This document shows positions 24,576-31,527 of a stretch of 31,527 nucleotides of DNA, piece by piece. Each line of letters begins with the position of its first letter. Position 1 is the stretch's first letter. Where the stretch lies: contig JBNKFQ010000244.1 of assembly GCA_050289385.1 (NCBI GenBank), positions 1 to 31,527 on the forward strand, written 5' to 3'. Source of the stretch: JBNKFQ01 sp050289385. Lineage in GTDB: Bacteria; Pseudomonadota; Gammaproteobacteria; Pseudomonadales; Porticoccaceae. The position numbers were made by a program, and so were the translations under genes. The notes under the pieces are model-generated. The model had not been told where the DNA came from and did not search any database. It saw only the letters and a program-made list of their open reading frames with translations.

Positions 24576-27245
24576 ATGAAATTCAAGCCTGGTAGATTCA
24601 AGTGGAAAACAAGGGGGTTGGTCATAGTCTGTGCAGCGGCATTGTCGATTCCTGTACTGACTTTGGCAGACAATTATCGTGCTGACAGTGCGACGTTTGA
24701 AATTGATATTGCAAGTGATTCTGCTGGTAAGGCTTTGCTCAAACTGGCAGGGTCTACCGGTGCGCAAATTATTATTCCGAGAGAGATGGGTAGAAGTGTT
24801 CAATTACCTGCCATCAAGGGGAAATTTACGTTAAGCAAGGCTCTGGACAGAATGCTTGACGGCAGCGGACTGGATTATGAATTCACGTCTGATGAATCGG
24901 TGTTGATAAAACCGGAGTCTGCAGAAAATAAATCGGGTGTGAAAAGGGATAGTCAGGGATCAAGTATTGAAGAGATCGTGGTTACGGCCAATAAGCGTGA
25001 AACGCGCCTGCAAGATACTGCCATGGCGATTTCTTTACTTGGTGCCGACACCATCGAAAAACGCGGCCTGGTCAGCATGGGCGACTACCTCAGCACCATC
25101 CCCGGCGTCACCGTTCACGATCGCGGTGCCGGTGCCAACTCCATCACCATGCGCGGTATTTCCGCCAGTCCGCAAACAGAACGCACTGCTGTGGGTGTGT
25201 ATTTCGGCGAAACACCGGTATCGGGAATGAGCTCCGGCGCCTTCACGGTCAGTAGCGACCTGAGGATGGTGGATATAGAACGTGTCGAAGTGTTGAAAGG
25301 GCCTCAGGGAACCCTCTATGGCGCCGACAGTATGGGCGGCATTGTGCGCATTATTCCGAAAGCGCCAAACCTGGAGCAAATGGAAGGCAGTTTCGGCGCA
25401 CAGTATTCCGATACCGGGGAGCTGGGCGGCAACAATCACCAAATACAGGGTGTCTTTAATCTTCCCCTGATCGAAAACCAGCTCGCCCTGCGTGGAGTCG
25501 CCTACCGTTTTGAGAATAGCGGTTATGTCGAAAATATTGCCGGTAGTTACATGGGGGATGGCAATCTGCTCCCCGGTTTTGTTGAAAATTACGGCAGCAT
25601 TGTCAGGGATGAGGATAATATCGCTAGCGACGAAACGACCGGTATTCGTCTTGCCGCCCTATGGCGGCCCATCGAAGATCTGAGTATCAATCTCAGCCAC
25701 GCTCGGCAGGAAATCGACCAGGACGGAAAGCGTCGAGTGCAACTGAATCTGCCGGGTAAATTTCAGCAAACCAAGGTACAGCCTTGGCCTAATGCCGCTT
25801 GGGCCACAACAGCAAATGGCATAGAGCCGGAGCGTGCTGGGTTGAGAGAGGAGGTGAATGTCACCAGTCTCGCGCTGGATTATGATCTGGGATGGGGTAC
25901 CCTGCACAGTGCATCATCGTGGGTTGACAGGGAAGGATTGGACTTTTTGGACTACAGCTATCGATCAGTATGGTCGGTGCCGTTTCAAGACACACTGGTC
26001 AATGAAGGCGAGCGTTTCACGCAAGAGCTGCGATTCGTATCCCGGTTTGAGGGAGCGCTGCAGCTACTGGCTGGACTGTATTATGAGGATTACGAAAACG
26101 ACTACAATCTCGCGGAATACTATACTGCTGACCCAGCAAATGCAGGCGCAGCCAATGCTGCTCAAGGATGGGATAAATGGGCCGGGCATGAAGACGACCC
26201 CTATTGGTTTCTAGGCCATTATCTAGACTCTGTAGAACAGAAGGCGGTTTTTGCTGAAGTGTCCTACGACATTACGGATCGCCTGACGACCACTGTGGGA
26301 GTGCGTCATTATGAGTATGAGCAAAGCGATTGGGGAGAGCGCGCTGGTTACTGGTATCAGAGTGAAACGTTCGGATCGCCTGGATCGACTACAAGTGATA
26401 AAGCTGACGACCGCGGCGAAACCTACAGAGTCAATCTCAGTTGGAAGCCCAGTGAGGAGACGCTCCTTTATGCCCAGTGGGCGGAAGGCTTTCGATTGGG
26501 GCGCATTATTAGGCCAAAATCTGAAGCGTTTGGTGATTGCGATATCGACGGCAACGGCCTTTATGAAGTATCGGGTGGCGGCGAAGTCCCCATCATTGAC
26601 GGGCTAATGGAACCGGACACGACTGAAAATTATGAGTTGGGCTTCAAGGGGACATTCGCCGATAACCGGGTCAGTTTCGATGTGGCGCTCTATCATATCG
26701 ACTGGGAAGGGCTGCCGGTAGCGGTCACCTTGGCTAAGAGTGGTTGCGGCAGCTATACCGCCAATGCCGGTGCCTCCACCTCGGAAGGTATTGAGGTGGA
26801 ATCCAGTCTGCGCTTGATGGATGCGTTGTCGCTGGATCTCAGTGCTTCCTACAACGAGGCTAAGTTAAAGGGTGATTCTTCCTTAGGTAGTGATGGTGAC
26901 GACCTGCCCGGCTCGGCGGATATCAATTTCAGCGCGGGCCTGGAATACGGGTTCAGCCTGGCTGGCTACGATGCCTTTGCCCGGGTCGACTACGCCTATG
27001 TGGGTGAGTACGATACCAGGTTAGGTCAATCCGATGCTGTGCCTATTAGCGGCGATTTCAGTCAAATCCACCTGAAAACCGGTATCACCATGGACAAACT
27101 GGCGGTCGATCTGTTCGTCAAAAATCTCACCAATGCAGACGACCTGACCTGGGTGGAACACTTCAGTGTTTCTGAGGGAGAAGGTGCGGCTGGTTACCGG
27201 CTTCGCCCCCGAACCATTGGGCTTAACCTTCACTACAGCTTTTGA
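24576..27245 (+). CDS. TonB-dependent outer-membrane receptor with STN signalling domain
   Basis: This outer-membrane transporter imports a ligand with energy from TonB and also signals through FecR. The 889-residue protein has a signal peptide (to about residue 32), a periplasmic STN domain (about 40-113, ending YEFTSDESVLIKP) and a TonB box (EEIVVTA, 132-138). The plug domain follows with IPGVTVHDRG and RVEVLKGPQGTLYGADSMGGIVRII, then a 22-strand barrel ending LNLHYSF with the terminal Phe needed for membrane insertion. AGAGG lies six bases before the ATG. The barrel is of the generic type annotated in marine bacteria for unknown organic ligands; the neighbours suggest a peptide or similar substrate, which is inference. 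Confidence 0.95.
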   Translation: MKFKPGRFKWKTRGLVIVCAAALSIPVLTLADNYRADSATFEIDIASDSAGKALLKLAGSTGAQIIIPREMGRSVQLPAIKGKFTLSKALDRMLDGSGLDYEFTSDESVLIKPESAENKSGVKRDSQGSSIEEIVVTANKRETRLQDTAMAISLLGADTIEKRGLVSMGDYLSTIPGVTVHDRGAGANSITMRGISASPQTERTAVGVYFGETPVSGMSSGAFTVSSDLRMVDIERVEVLKGPQGTLYGADSMGGIVRIIPKAPNLEQMEGSFGAQYSDTGELGGNNHQIQGVFNLPLIENQLALRGVAYRFENSGYVENIAGSYMGDGNLLPGFVENYGSIVRDEDNIASDETTGIRLAALWRPIEDLSINLSHARQEIDQDGKRRVQLNLPGKFQQTKVQPWPNAAWATTANGIEPERAGLREEVNVTSLALDYDLGWGTLHSASSWVDREGLDFLDYSYRSVWSVPFQDTLVNEGERFTQELRFVSRFEGALQLLAGLYYEDYENDYNLAEYYTADPANAGAANAAQGWDKWAGHEDDPYWFLGHYLDSVEQKAVFAEVSYDITDRLTTTVGVRHYEYEQSDWGERAGYWYQSETFGSPGSTTSDKADDRGETYRVNLSWKPSEETLLYAQWAEGFRLGRIIRPKSEAFGDCDIDGNGLYEVSGGGEVPIIDGLMEPDTTENYELGFKGTFADNRVSFDVALYHIDWEGLPVAVTLAKSGCGSYTANAGASTSEGIEVESSLRLMDALSLDLSASYNEAKLKGDSSLGSDGDDLPGSADINFSAGLEYGFSLAGYDAFARVDYAYVGEYDTRLGQSDAVPISGDFSQIHLKTGITMDKLAVDLFVKNLTNADDLTWVEHFSVSEGEGAAGYRLRPRTIGLNLHYSF

Positions 27246-27268
27246 CCCTTTAATTTTCGCTTGGAAAT

Positions 27269-27303
27269 GTTCAGCACCGACGCCAATGGCGCTGGTGCTG
27301 AAC
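27269..27303 (+). terminator. Strong hairpin after the receptor gene
   Basis: GTTCAGCACC (27269-27278) and GGTGCTGAAC (27294-27303) pair perfectly, and CGCC/GGCG extends the stem inside. It begins 24 bases after the receptor stop. No T-run follows immediately, so it may be a weak terminator or an mRNA-stabilising structure. Confidence 0.5.
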
Positions 27304-27804
27304 CAGTTAATAGCGCATTAAAAAAACACCCGTCAAAAAATGCGTTTCCACAAAGTGGCACCAACCATTCATTTTTAAAAAGCAAAAATTTAACGTGGTA
27401 TCATTGACTTGGACTACCACAAAACCACTTTCCTCTGTCAAGGTTCGATATCACTTCTACGACAGCTATCAGGTAAAAAAGCAAGTGCTTTGCATGCATT
27501 GTTGGAAATGGATAATCAAGAAAAATTCATCATAAATCCATTATTAATTGCGATTCCGGTTAGGTTGCAATCAGAGATTTCAATTAAGATTTATGCCTTG
27601 ATGAACTGGAAGTAATTAATCTCGCTTTGAGGCGATATTCGACACAGCCCAACTGATAACAAGATAATAATTTATCTTGGGCTTACCAAGTACTATTTTG
27701 CTGTGGGTCTGCAGCGTAACCTGATGTCTGGCATTTCTCTCGGTCAGATTGGCTATTTATTTACCCGATGAATTTACTTTTGTTTTCCTGACAGGAATTA
27801 ACCT
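27304..27804. other. AT-rich intergenic region before the S9 gene
   Basis: About 500 bases without a convincing gene. A 68-codon frame at 27409-27615 begins with TTG, has no ribosome site and no recognisable domain. At 27661-27678 AAGATAA/TTATCTT forms a small hairpin, with AGCCCAA (27646-27652) and TTGGGCT (27677-27683) as an alternative outer pairing. The bipartite motif seen before the sigma and receptor genes is absent, so the S9 gene is probably expressed from another promoter or by read-through. Confidence 0.5.
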
Positions 27805-30276
27805 ATGAAAATCAAGAATCTACCCAAAAAAGACATGAATAAAACTGAAGATAAAACCAGTCTTTCCCGGCGACATTTTCTGGTCAACTCTTCCAGCACA
27901 TTGGCGTTGGGTGTGGCGGGTAGCGGGCTGCTGCCGGGGATCGCCCAGAGCCACCCAGGCTCTCCCGGCCCGGCTGATGAAGTGGCGCGGGATTGTAACC
28001 AGGTGCCTTGTAAACTGAAACATGACCCGGGCATCGAAGCTCGGTATGAGCGGGCACGCGCTCTGTTTCATGGGCAGGGCTCCAAAAGTATTAGTTTCAA
28101 CTCGATCGTTTATCCCCACTGGATTGGTGACAGCGATCACTTTTGGTATAAACGCGACCTGAGAAACGGGCATCAATACCGGCTGGTGGATGCCGCTACC
28201 GCCAACAACAAAGTTGCCTTTGATCACGATGTGCTGGCCCGTAGCCTGGCCCGTGCGTCCGGCGAAAAAGTCGATGCCGACAATCTGCCGCTTGGCGATC
28301 TCGACATCACACTCTCCCCACTTGCCTTCACGTTTTCGGCCTTCGACAAGCGTTGGGTGTTTGACGACAGAAAACAAAACTGCCGGGAAATGGTAGCCAA
28401 TTCACGCAGTGATTGGGTCATCTCGCCCGATGGCAAAAAAGCTGCGTTTGTGCGTGATTACAACTTGTGGGTGCGGGACCTGACCAGTGACCGGGAAACA
28501 CAGCTGACCCGGGACGGCGAAAAATTCAATGTGTATGCGGGCACACCCACGGCATACGGTCGTCAGGAAACCGTCACGGTCGAAGCCCTCTGGTCGCCTG
28601 ATTCCAAACGTGTGTTCACTGTGGTTATCGATACACGCCAGGTGAAGGTTGGCCCACCCCTGGTGCAACATGTGCCGCTGGACGGCAGCCTGCGTCCAAA
28701 GGTTCTCAACCCTGATCGCCGGGTGGCGTTTCCCGGTGACGAGCACATTGAGGGCTATCGTTTTCTGGCCATCGAGGTAGGGACCGGCAACATTACCAAA
28801 GCCGATTACCGCCTGAGCCCCGTTTTCAAGCCGCCCTATGTGGGATTCTTTTCCGGTTATCGCGGCTGGTGGCACCCGGATAATCGGCATGCCTGTTTTA
28901 TCGATCTTGAACAGGGCGGGAAGGTTGGACGGCTGGTGGAATTCGATACTCATACTGGCAAAACACGGGTCGTGATCGAAGAGTCCTCAGACACCCATTT
29001 TACCTTTATTCCTATTACTCACCTGGGGTTGATGTCGATGCCCTTGCCCGATAGCGATGAAGTAATCTGGTATTCAGAACGCAGTGGTTGGGCACACCTG
29101 TATTTGTACGACCGGGCCACGGGCAGGCTCAAAAACCCCGTTACCCGGGGCAACTGGATGGTGCGCAATATTCTGCACTACGACGCCGACAGGCGGGAGC
29201 TGACCATACAAACCGGAGGTCGAAAAACTGATCGCAATCCCTACTACTGCGATATCTGCCGGGTCAATATCGATACCGGGGAACTCTCGGAAGTCGTTTC
29301 GACGGATCACAACTATGTCGTCCTGGATCAGAGAAGCCGTTATAACTATGGTGACGGGTTGGCGCGCGGTGTGTCGTCGTCGGGTCGATATGTCGTCACG
29401 TCGCGTACCCGGGAGGATCAGGCATCCGTCAGCGTTCTGTTGGACCGGGATGGCAGGGAACTGCTTGCTTTGGAAACAGCAGATATATCGGCACTTCCCC
29501 GTGGATGGCAATGGCCCGAGTTTACCACCTTCAAGGGGGCGGACGGCAAAACCGATATTCATGGACTGGTGTTTCGGCCATCGGATTTTGATCCCAAAAA
29601 ATCCTACCCGGTCATCGACAGCTCCATCGCCTACGGCCTGCCGACGGGTTCTCTCAAAGCCGATGGAATGGGGGGGTATGCAAATTTAAGAGCGGCCGCC
29701 CTGGCGGAGTTGGGATTTATCGTGGTTGTCATTGCCGCTCGGGGCACGGCTCTTCGCGGCAAGACGTTTGCAGAAGACAAAAGCCCGGTTCATCACCGTA
29801 TGTTCCGGCAGGACGATTGTATCGCCTGGATTCAGCACCTGGCTGAGCGCTATCCCTATGTGGATGTCAACCGGGCAGGTGTTGGCGGGCAGGGCAGCTC
29901 ACCCATGGCGATTACCGGTATGCTGGGGTATCCGGATTTTTACAAGGTCGGCGTGACGTGGACCGCCATTCAGGACAGTCGGGTATTCGCCGCGTTCGAA
30001 AAACTTCCGCCAGCGGACGATGAGCCACTGATTGAAGACCTGGCCGGCAACCTGAAAGGCAAATTGCTGTTGTGTCATGGATTGCTGGATCAGGTAACAA
30101 CGGCGGCCCAGGCGTTCCGTATGATTTATGCCTTTCAGAAGGCGAATCGCGACGTGGACATGTTGATTCTGCCCAACGATTCTCACGGTATGTCGAACTA
30201 TGGGAAACGTCGGAGCTGGGACTATTTTGTCCGTAATTTGCAGGGAGTCGAGCCCCCGGCAGACTTCGAGCTTTAG
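27805..30276 (+). CDS. Tat-exported S9 (DPP-IV-like) peptidase with altered active-site loop
   Basis: The 823-residue protein has a twin-arginine signal (SRRHFLVNSSS, Arg22/Arg23), so export in folded form is predicted. Residues of about 120-560 form a DPP-IV-type beta-propeller (DWVISPDGKKAAFVRDYNLWVRDL, ALWSPDSKRVFTVV, EVIWYSERSGWAHLYLYD). The C-terminal alpha/beta hydrolase domain keeps the acid Asp762 (HGLLDQVTT) and His794 (DSHGM). The nucleophile elbow, usually GHSxGG before YPDFYKV, reads V693-GGQGSSP, leaving Gly or Gln at the expected Ser position, with Ser698/Ser699 one or two residues further on. Activity is therefore doubtful or depends on a shifted serine. AGGA lies about 8 bases before the ATG. 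Its position after the FecI/FecR/receptor genes suggests that it acts on or binds the imported ligand. Confidence 0.88.
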   Translation: MKIKNLPKKDMNKTEDKTSLSRRHFLVNSSSTLALGVAGSGLLPGIAQSHPGSPGPADEVARDCNQVPCKLKHDPGIEARYERARALFHGQGSKSISFNSIVYPHWIGDSDHFWYKRDLRNGHQYRLVDAATANNKVAFDHDVLARSLARASGEKVDADNLPLGDLDITLSPLAFTFSAFDKRWVFDDRKQNCREMVANSRSDWVISPDGKKAAFVRDYNLWVRDLTSDRETQLTRDGEKFNVYAGTPTAYGRQETVTVEALWSPDSKRVFTVVIDTRQVKVGPPLVQHVPLDGSLRPKVLNPDRRVAFPGDEHIEGYRFLAIEVGTGNITKADYRLSPVFKPPYVGFFSGYRGWWHPDNRHACFIDLEQGGKVGRLVEFDTHTGKTRVVIEESSDTHFTFIPITHLGLMSMPLPDSDEVIWYSERSGWAHLYLYDRATGRLKNPVTRGNWMVRNILHYDADRRELTIQTGGRKTDRNPYYCDICRVNIDTGELSEVVSTDHNYVVLDQRSRYNYGDGLARGVSSSGRYVVTSRTREDQASVSVLLDRDGRELLALETADISALPRGWQWPEFTTFKGADGKTDIHGLVFRPSDFDPKKSYPVIDSSIAYGLPTGSLKADGMGGYANLRAAALAELGFIVVVIAARGTALRGKTFAEDKSPVHHRMFRQDDCIAWIQHLAERYPYVDVNRAGVGGQGSSPMAITGMLGYPDFYKVGVTWTAIQDSRVFAAFEKLPPADDEPLIEDLAGNLKGKLLLCHGLLDQVTTAAQAFRMIYAFQKANRDVDMLILPNDSHGMSNYGKRRSWDYFVRNLQGVEPPADFEL

Positions 30277-30416
30277 TTTAGCCTGGAAACCCACGTCCCT
30301 TGGGGCGTGGTCATGAGTGACAGGCTTGGGGCCTTAACACTAATTTGATTATCACTGCTGGAGGCCATTTTTGTGTCCAGCAAGGCGGAAGGAGTGCAGT
30401 TTAGTGACTCTAAATC

Positions 30417-30549
30417 GTCCGACGTTAAAAATTCTTAAAGCCCTTTATTCATAAAAGGTACGCAGGGAGACAAGCTGGCGCTCGTTCATGGAAACAGATC
30501 GCCAGATTGATTTATTGTCTGTTTGAAAACAGGGTTTTTAACGTCGGAC
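30417..30549. repeat. 133-bp element with perfect 15-bp inverted ends
   Basis: GTCCGACGTTAAAAA (30417-30431) and its exact complement (30535-30549) bound a 103-base core. The core can form two small stems: CCTTT/AAAGG around 30441-30457 and CTGGCG/CGCCAG near 30475-30515. No gene or target-site duplication is seen. The end motif ACGTCGGAC also occurs in the heptamer arrays near 3030 and 4690. It may be a MITE-like or structured repeat. The remaining gap from 30277 to 30416 holds only a weak GC-rich hairpin at 30291-30310. Confidence 0.7.
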
Positions 30550-30563
30550 CACTTATCTGTAAT

Positions 30564-30917
30564 TTATTCAGGCTCGGGGATGGGTAAAGATACACAAATC
30601 GTCCCGTCGCGAATTTCGCAGGGAACAGCATCCAGTGAGTCTCCGCTACAGGGGCCAGCCACACAAAATCCGGTATCGGGTTGAAAAATTGCCGAGTGCA
30701 CCGAGCATTGAATAAAATTCCGGTCCAGATCCATGAACTGGTCAGGTTGCCAGTTCAGTGGCAGACCGGTATGAGGACAACTGTTACGGTAAAGGTATAC
30801 CCGGTCGTCTTGCCTGACGGCAAACACGGATTCCCCGTCTACATCAAACTCCTTGCTGCCGCCATCGGGAATGTCCTTCAGGCGACAGAGCGCTTTGTAG
30901 CCGTTGTTTATTTTCAC
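30564..30917 (-). CDS. Rieske [2Fe-2S] ferredoxin-like protein
   Basis: The 117-residue protein is a stand-alone Rieske domain. The cluster ligands are Cys47/His49 in SCPHTGLPL and Cys71/His74 in QCSVHSAIF, followed by the PDTGFCVAGPCSGDSL loop. No signal peptide or membrane helix is seen, so it is probably a cytoplasmic electron carrier like NirD or biphenyl-dioxygenase ferredoxins; the partner is unknown. The start is GTG 30917, overlapping the htpX stop as GTGA, so the two genes are translationally coupled. Confidence 0.92.
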   Translation of the reverse strand: MKINNGYKALCRLKDIPDGGSKEFDVDGESVFAVRQDDRVYLYRNSCPHTGLPLNWQPDQFMDLDRNFIQCSVHSAIFQPDTGFCVAGPCSGDSLDAVPCEIRDGTICVSLPIPEPE

Positions 30918-31527
30918 TGGATTCCGCCATTGCGCAGTGCCTGGATGCGTTCTTCCAGTGGAGGGTGTGTCATAAACAGGCGAGAAACCGTTTCTTTAAA
31001 ACCGCCGGAAATGCCAAACGCTGTGAGTGTATCTGGCATTTGATTGGGTATGTGCGCACGTGTCTCCTCTTGCAACCGCTCCAGCGCTTGAATCATGCTG
31101 CCCCTGCCCGCAAGGTGAGCACCTGCGGCATCGGCCCGGAATTCACGCCAGCGCGAAAATTTGAACACAATCATTGACGCGAGAATACCCAGTACAATTT
31201 CTGCTGCAATGGTTACGATCCAGTAGCCCGCGCCGTGACCACTTTCAGATTTGAACACCACCCGGTCTACCACTGTGCCAATAATGCGCGCAAAGAACAT
31301 CACAAAGGTATTTATCACCCCCTGAATCAGTGACAGGGTGATCATATCGCCGTTGGCAACATGGCCAATTTCGTGAGCCAGTACAGCGCGAACCTCATCT
31401 TTGTTAAAGCGCTGCAACAAACCGGCGCTGACGGCAACCAGCGCCTTGTTTCTGTTCCAGCCAGTGGCAAAGGCATTGGATTGTTGGGCGGGAAAAATAC
31501 CCACTTCCGGCATGTCGATGCCCGATT
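30914..31527 (-). CDS. htpX: Membrane zinc protease HtpX (partial, N-terminus outside window)
   Basis: HtpX is an inner-membrane M48 metalloprotease involved in quality control of membrane proteins. The visible 203 codons start inside the protein (SGIDMPEVGIFPAQQSNAFATG). The zinc motif HEIGH is within VRAVLAHEIGHVANGDM and the third ligand Glu is in WREFRADAAGAHLAG. Two membrane helices lie between them (VINTFVMFFARIIGTVVDRVVF and GYWIVTIAAEIVLGILASMIVF). The C-terminus is intact (THPPLEERIQALRNGGIQ). About the first 90 residues, with two further helices, lie beyond the right edge. Confidence 0.95.
   Translation of the reverse strand, partial: SGIDMPEVGIFPAQQSNAFATGWNRNKALVAVSAGLLQRFNKDEVRAVLAHEIGHVANGDMITLSLIQGVINTFVMFFARIIGTVVDRVVFKSESGHGAGYWIVTIAAEIVLGILASMIVFKFSRWREFRADAAGAHLAGRGSMIQALERLQEETRAHIPNQMPDTLTAFGISGGFKETVSRLFMTHPPLEERIQALRNGGIQ

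Noticed and set aside
22744..27245. Assigning fecI-fecR-fecA and ferric citrate uptake
   Set aside because: Only the architecture is shared; there is no fecBCDE transporter and the shared promoter does not look like the FecI consensus.
27409..27615. Possible 68-residue gene between the receptor and S9 genes
   Set aside because: TTG start without ribosome site, AT-rich composition and no recognisable domain.
27805..30276. Calling the S9 protein a lasso-peptide isopeptidase
   Set aside because: The FecI/FecR/receptor context fits, but no lasso precursor, cyclase or B protein is nearby and the active-site loop does not match what I recall of that family. Kept only as a comparison.
30417..30549. 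Insertion sequence
   Set aside because: The inverted ends are clear, but the 103-base core cannot encode a transposase and no target duplication is visible.

Overview
The window looks like a chromosomal segment of a marine-type gammaproteobacterium. I infer a member of or near the Cellvibrionales/Alteromonadales, from the protein sequences and from the order mreBCD-maf-rng-yhdP-nitrilase. The genus cannot be fixed from the sequence alone. Genes are dense, no tRNA, rRNA, CRISPR array or transposase is visible, and the right-hand gene (htpX) is cut by the window edge.

Layout. (1) 81-3369, minus: gatC-gatA-gatB, the tRNA-dependent amidotransferase. (2) 3598-13605, plus: cell-shape genes mreB, mreC and mreD, then maf, rng (RNase G), yhdP (giant AsmA-like envelope protein) and a nitrilase-family amidase. 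This conserved block usually continues into tldD, but here it ends. (3) 13808-15062: a periplasmic class II cytochrome c and a convergent membrane cytochrome b561. (4) 15330-18125, minus: a patatin-like lipoprotein and asnS. (5) 18363-19591, plus: an exported MsrB and a signal peptidase I, overlapping by 4 bp. (6) 19678-30276: a secreted amidohydrolase, a decayed S9-peptidase tail, an AraC/PchR-type regulator, a FecI-type sigma factor, a FecR anti-sigma factor, an STN-containing TonB-dependent receptor and a Tat-exported DPP-IV-like S9 protein. (7) 30564-31527, minus: htpX (partial) and a Rieske protein.

The most interesting part is region 6. The sigma, anti-sigma and receptor genes form a trans-envelope signalling set. 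The same bipartite element (GGTAGGG, then AAATATCGTTAAG, at identical spacing) lies upstream of both the sigma gene and the receptor gene. I read it as the promoter recognised by this sigma factor. With two periplasmic hydrolases the locus looks like a regulated uptake and processing system for a peptide or other amide-bearing ligand. Both hydrolases depart from family consensus: the S9 protein lacks serine at the usual nucleophile elbow, and the amidohydrolase lacks the usual His-Ala-His on its fifth strand.

A second theme is a family of 7-bp tandem repeats in intergenic gaps (gatC/gatA, mreB/mreC, maf/rng, rng/yhdP, fecR/receptor). They are often arranged as inverted arms around a short unique core. 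A 133-bp element with perfect 15-bp inverted ends carrying the same ACGTCGGAC motif lies before the Rieske gene. Short in-frame tandem repeats also occur inside maf and at the end of yhdP.
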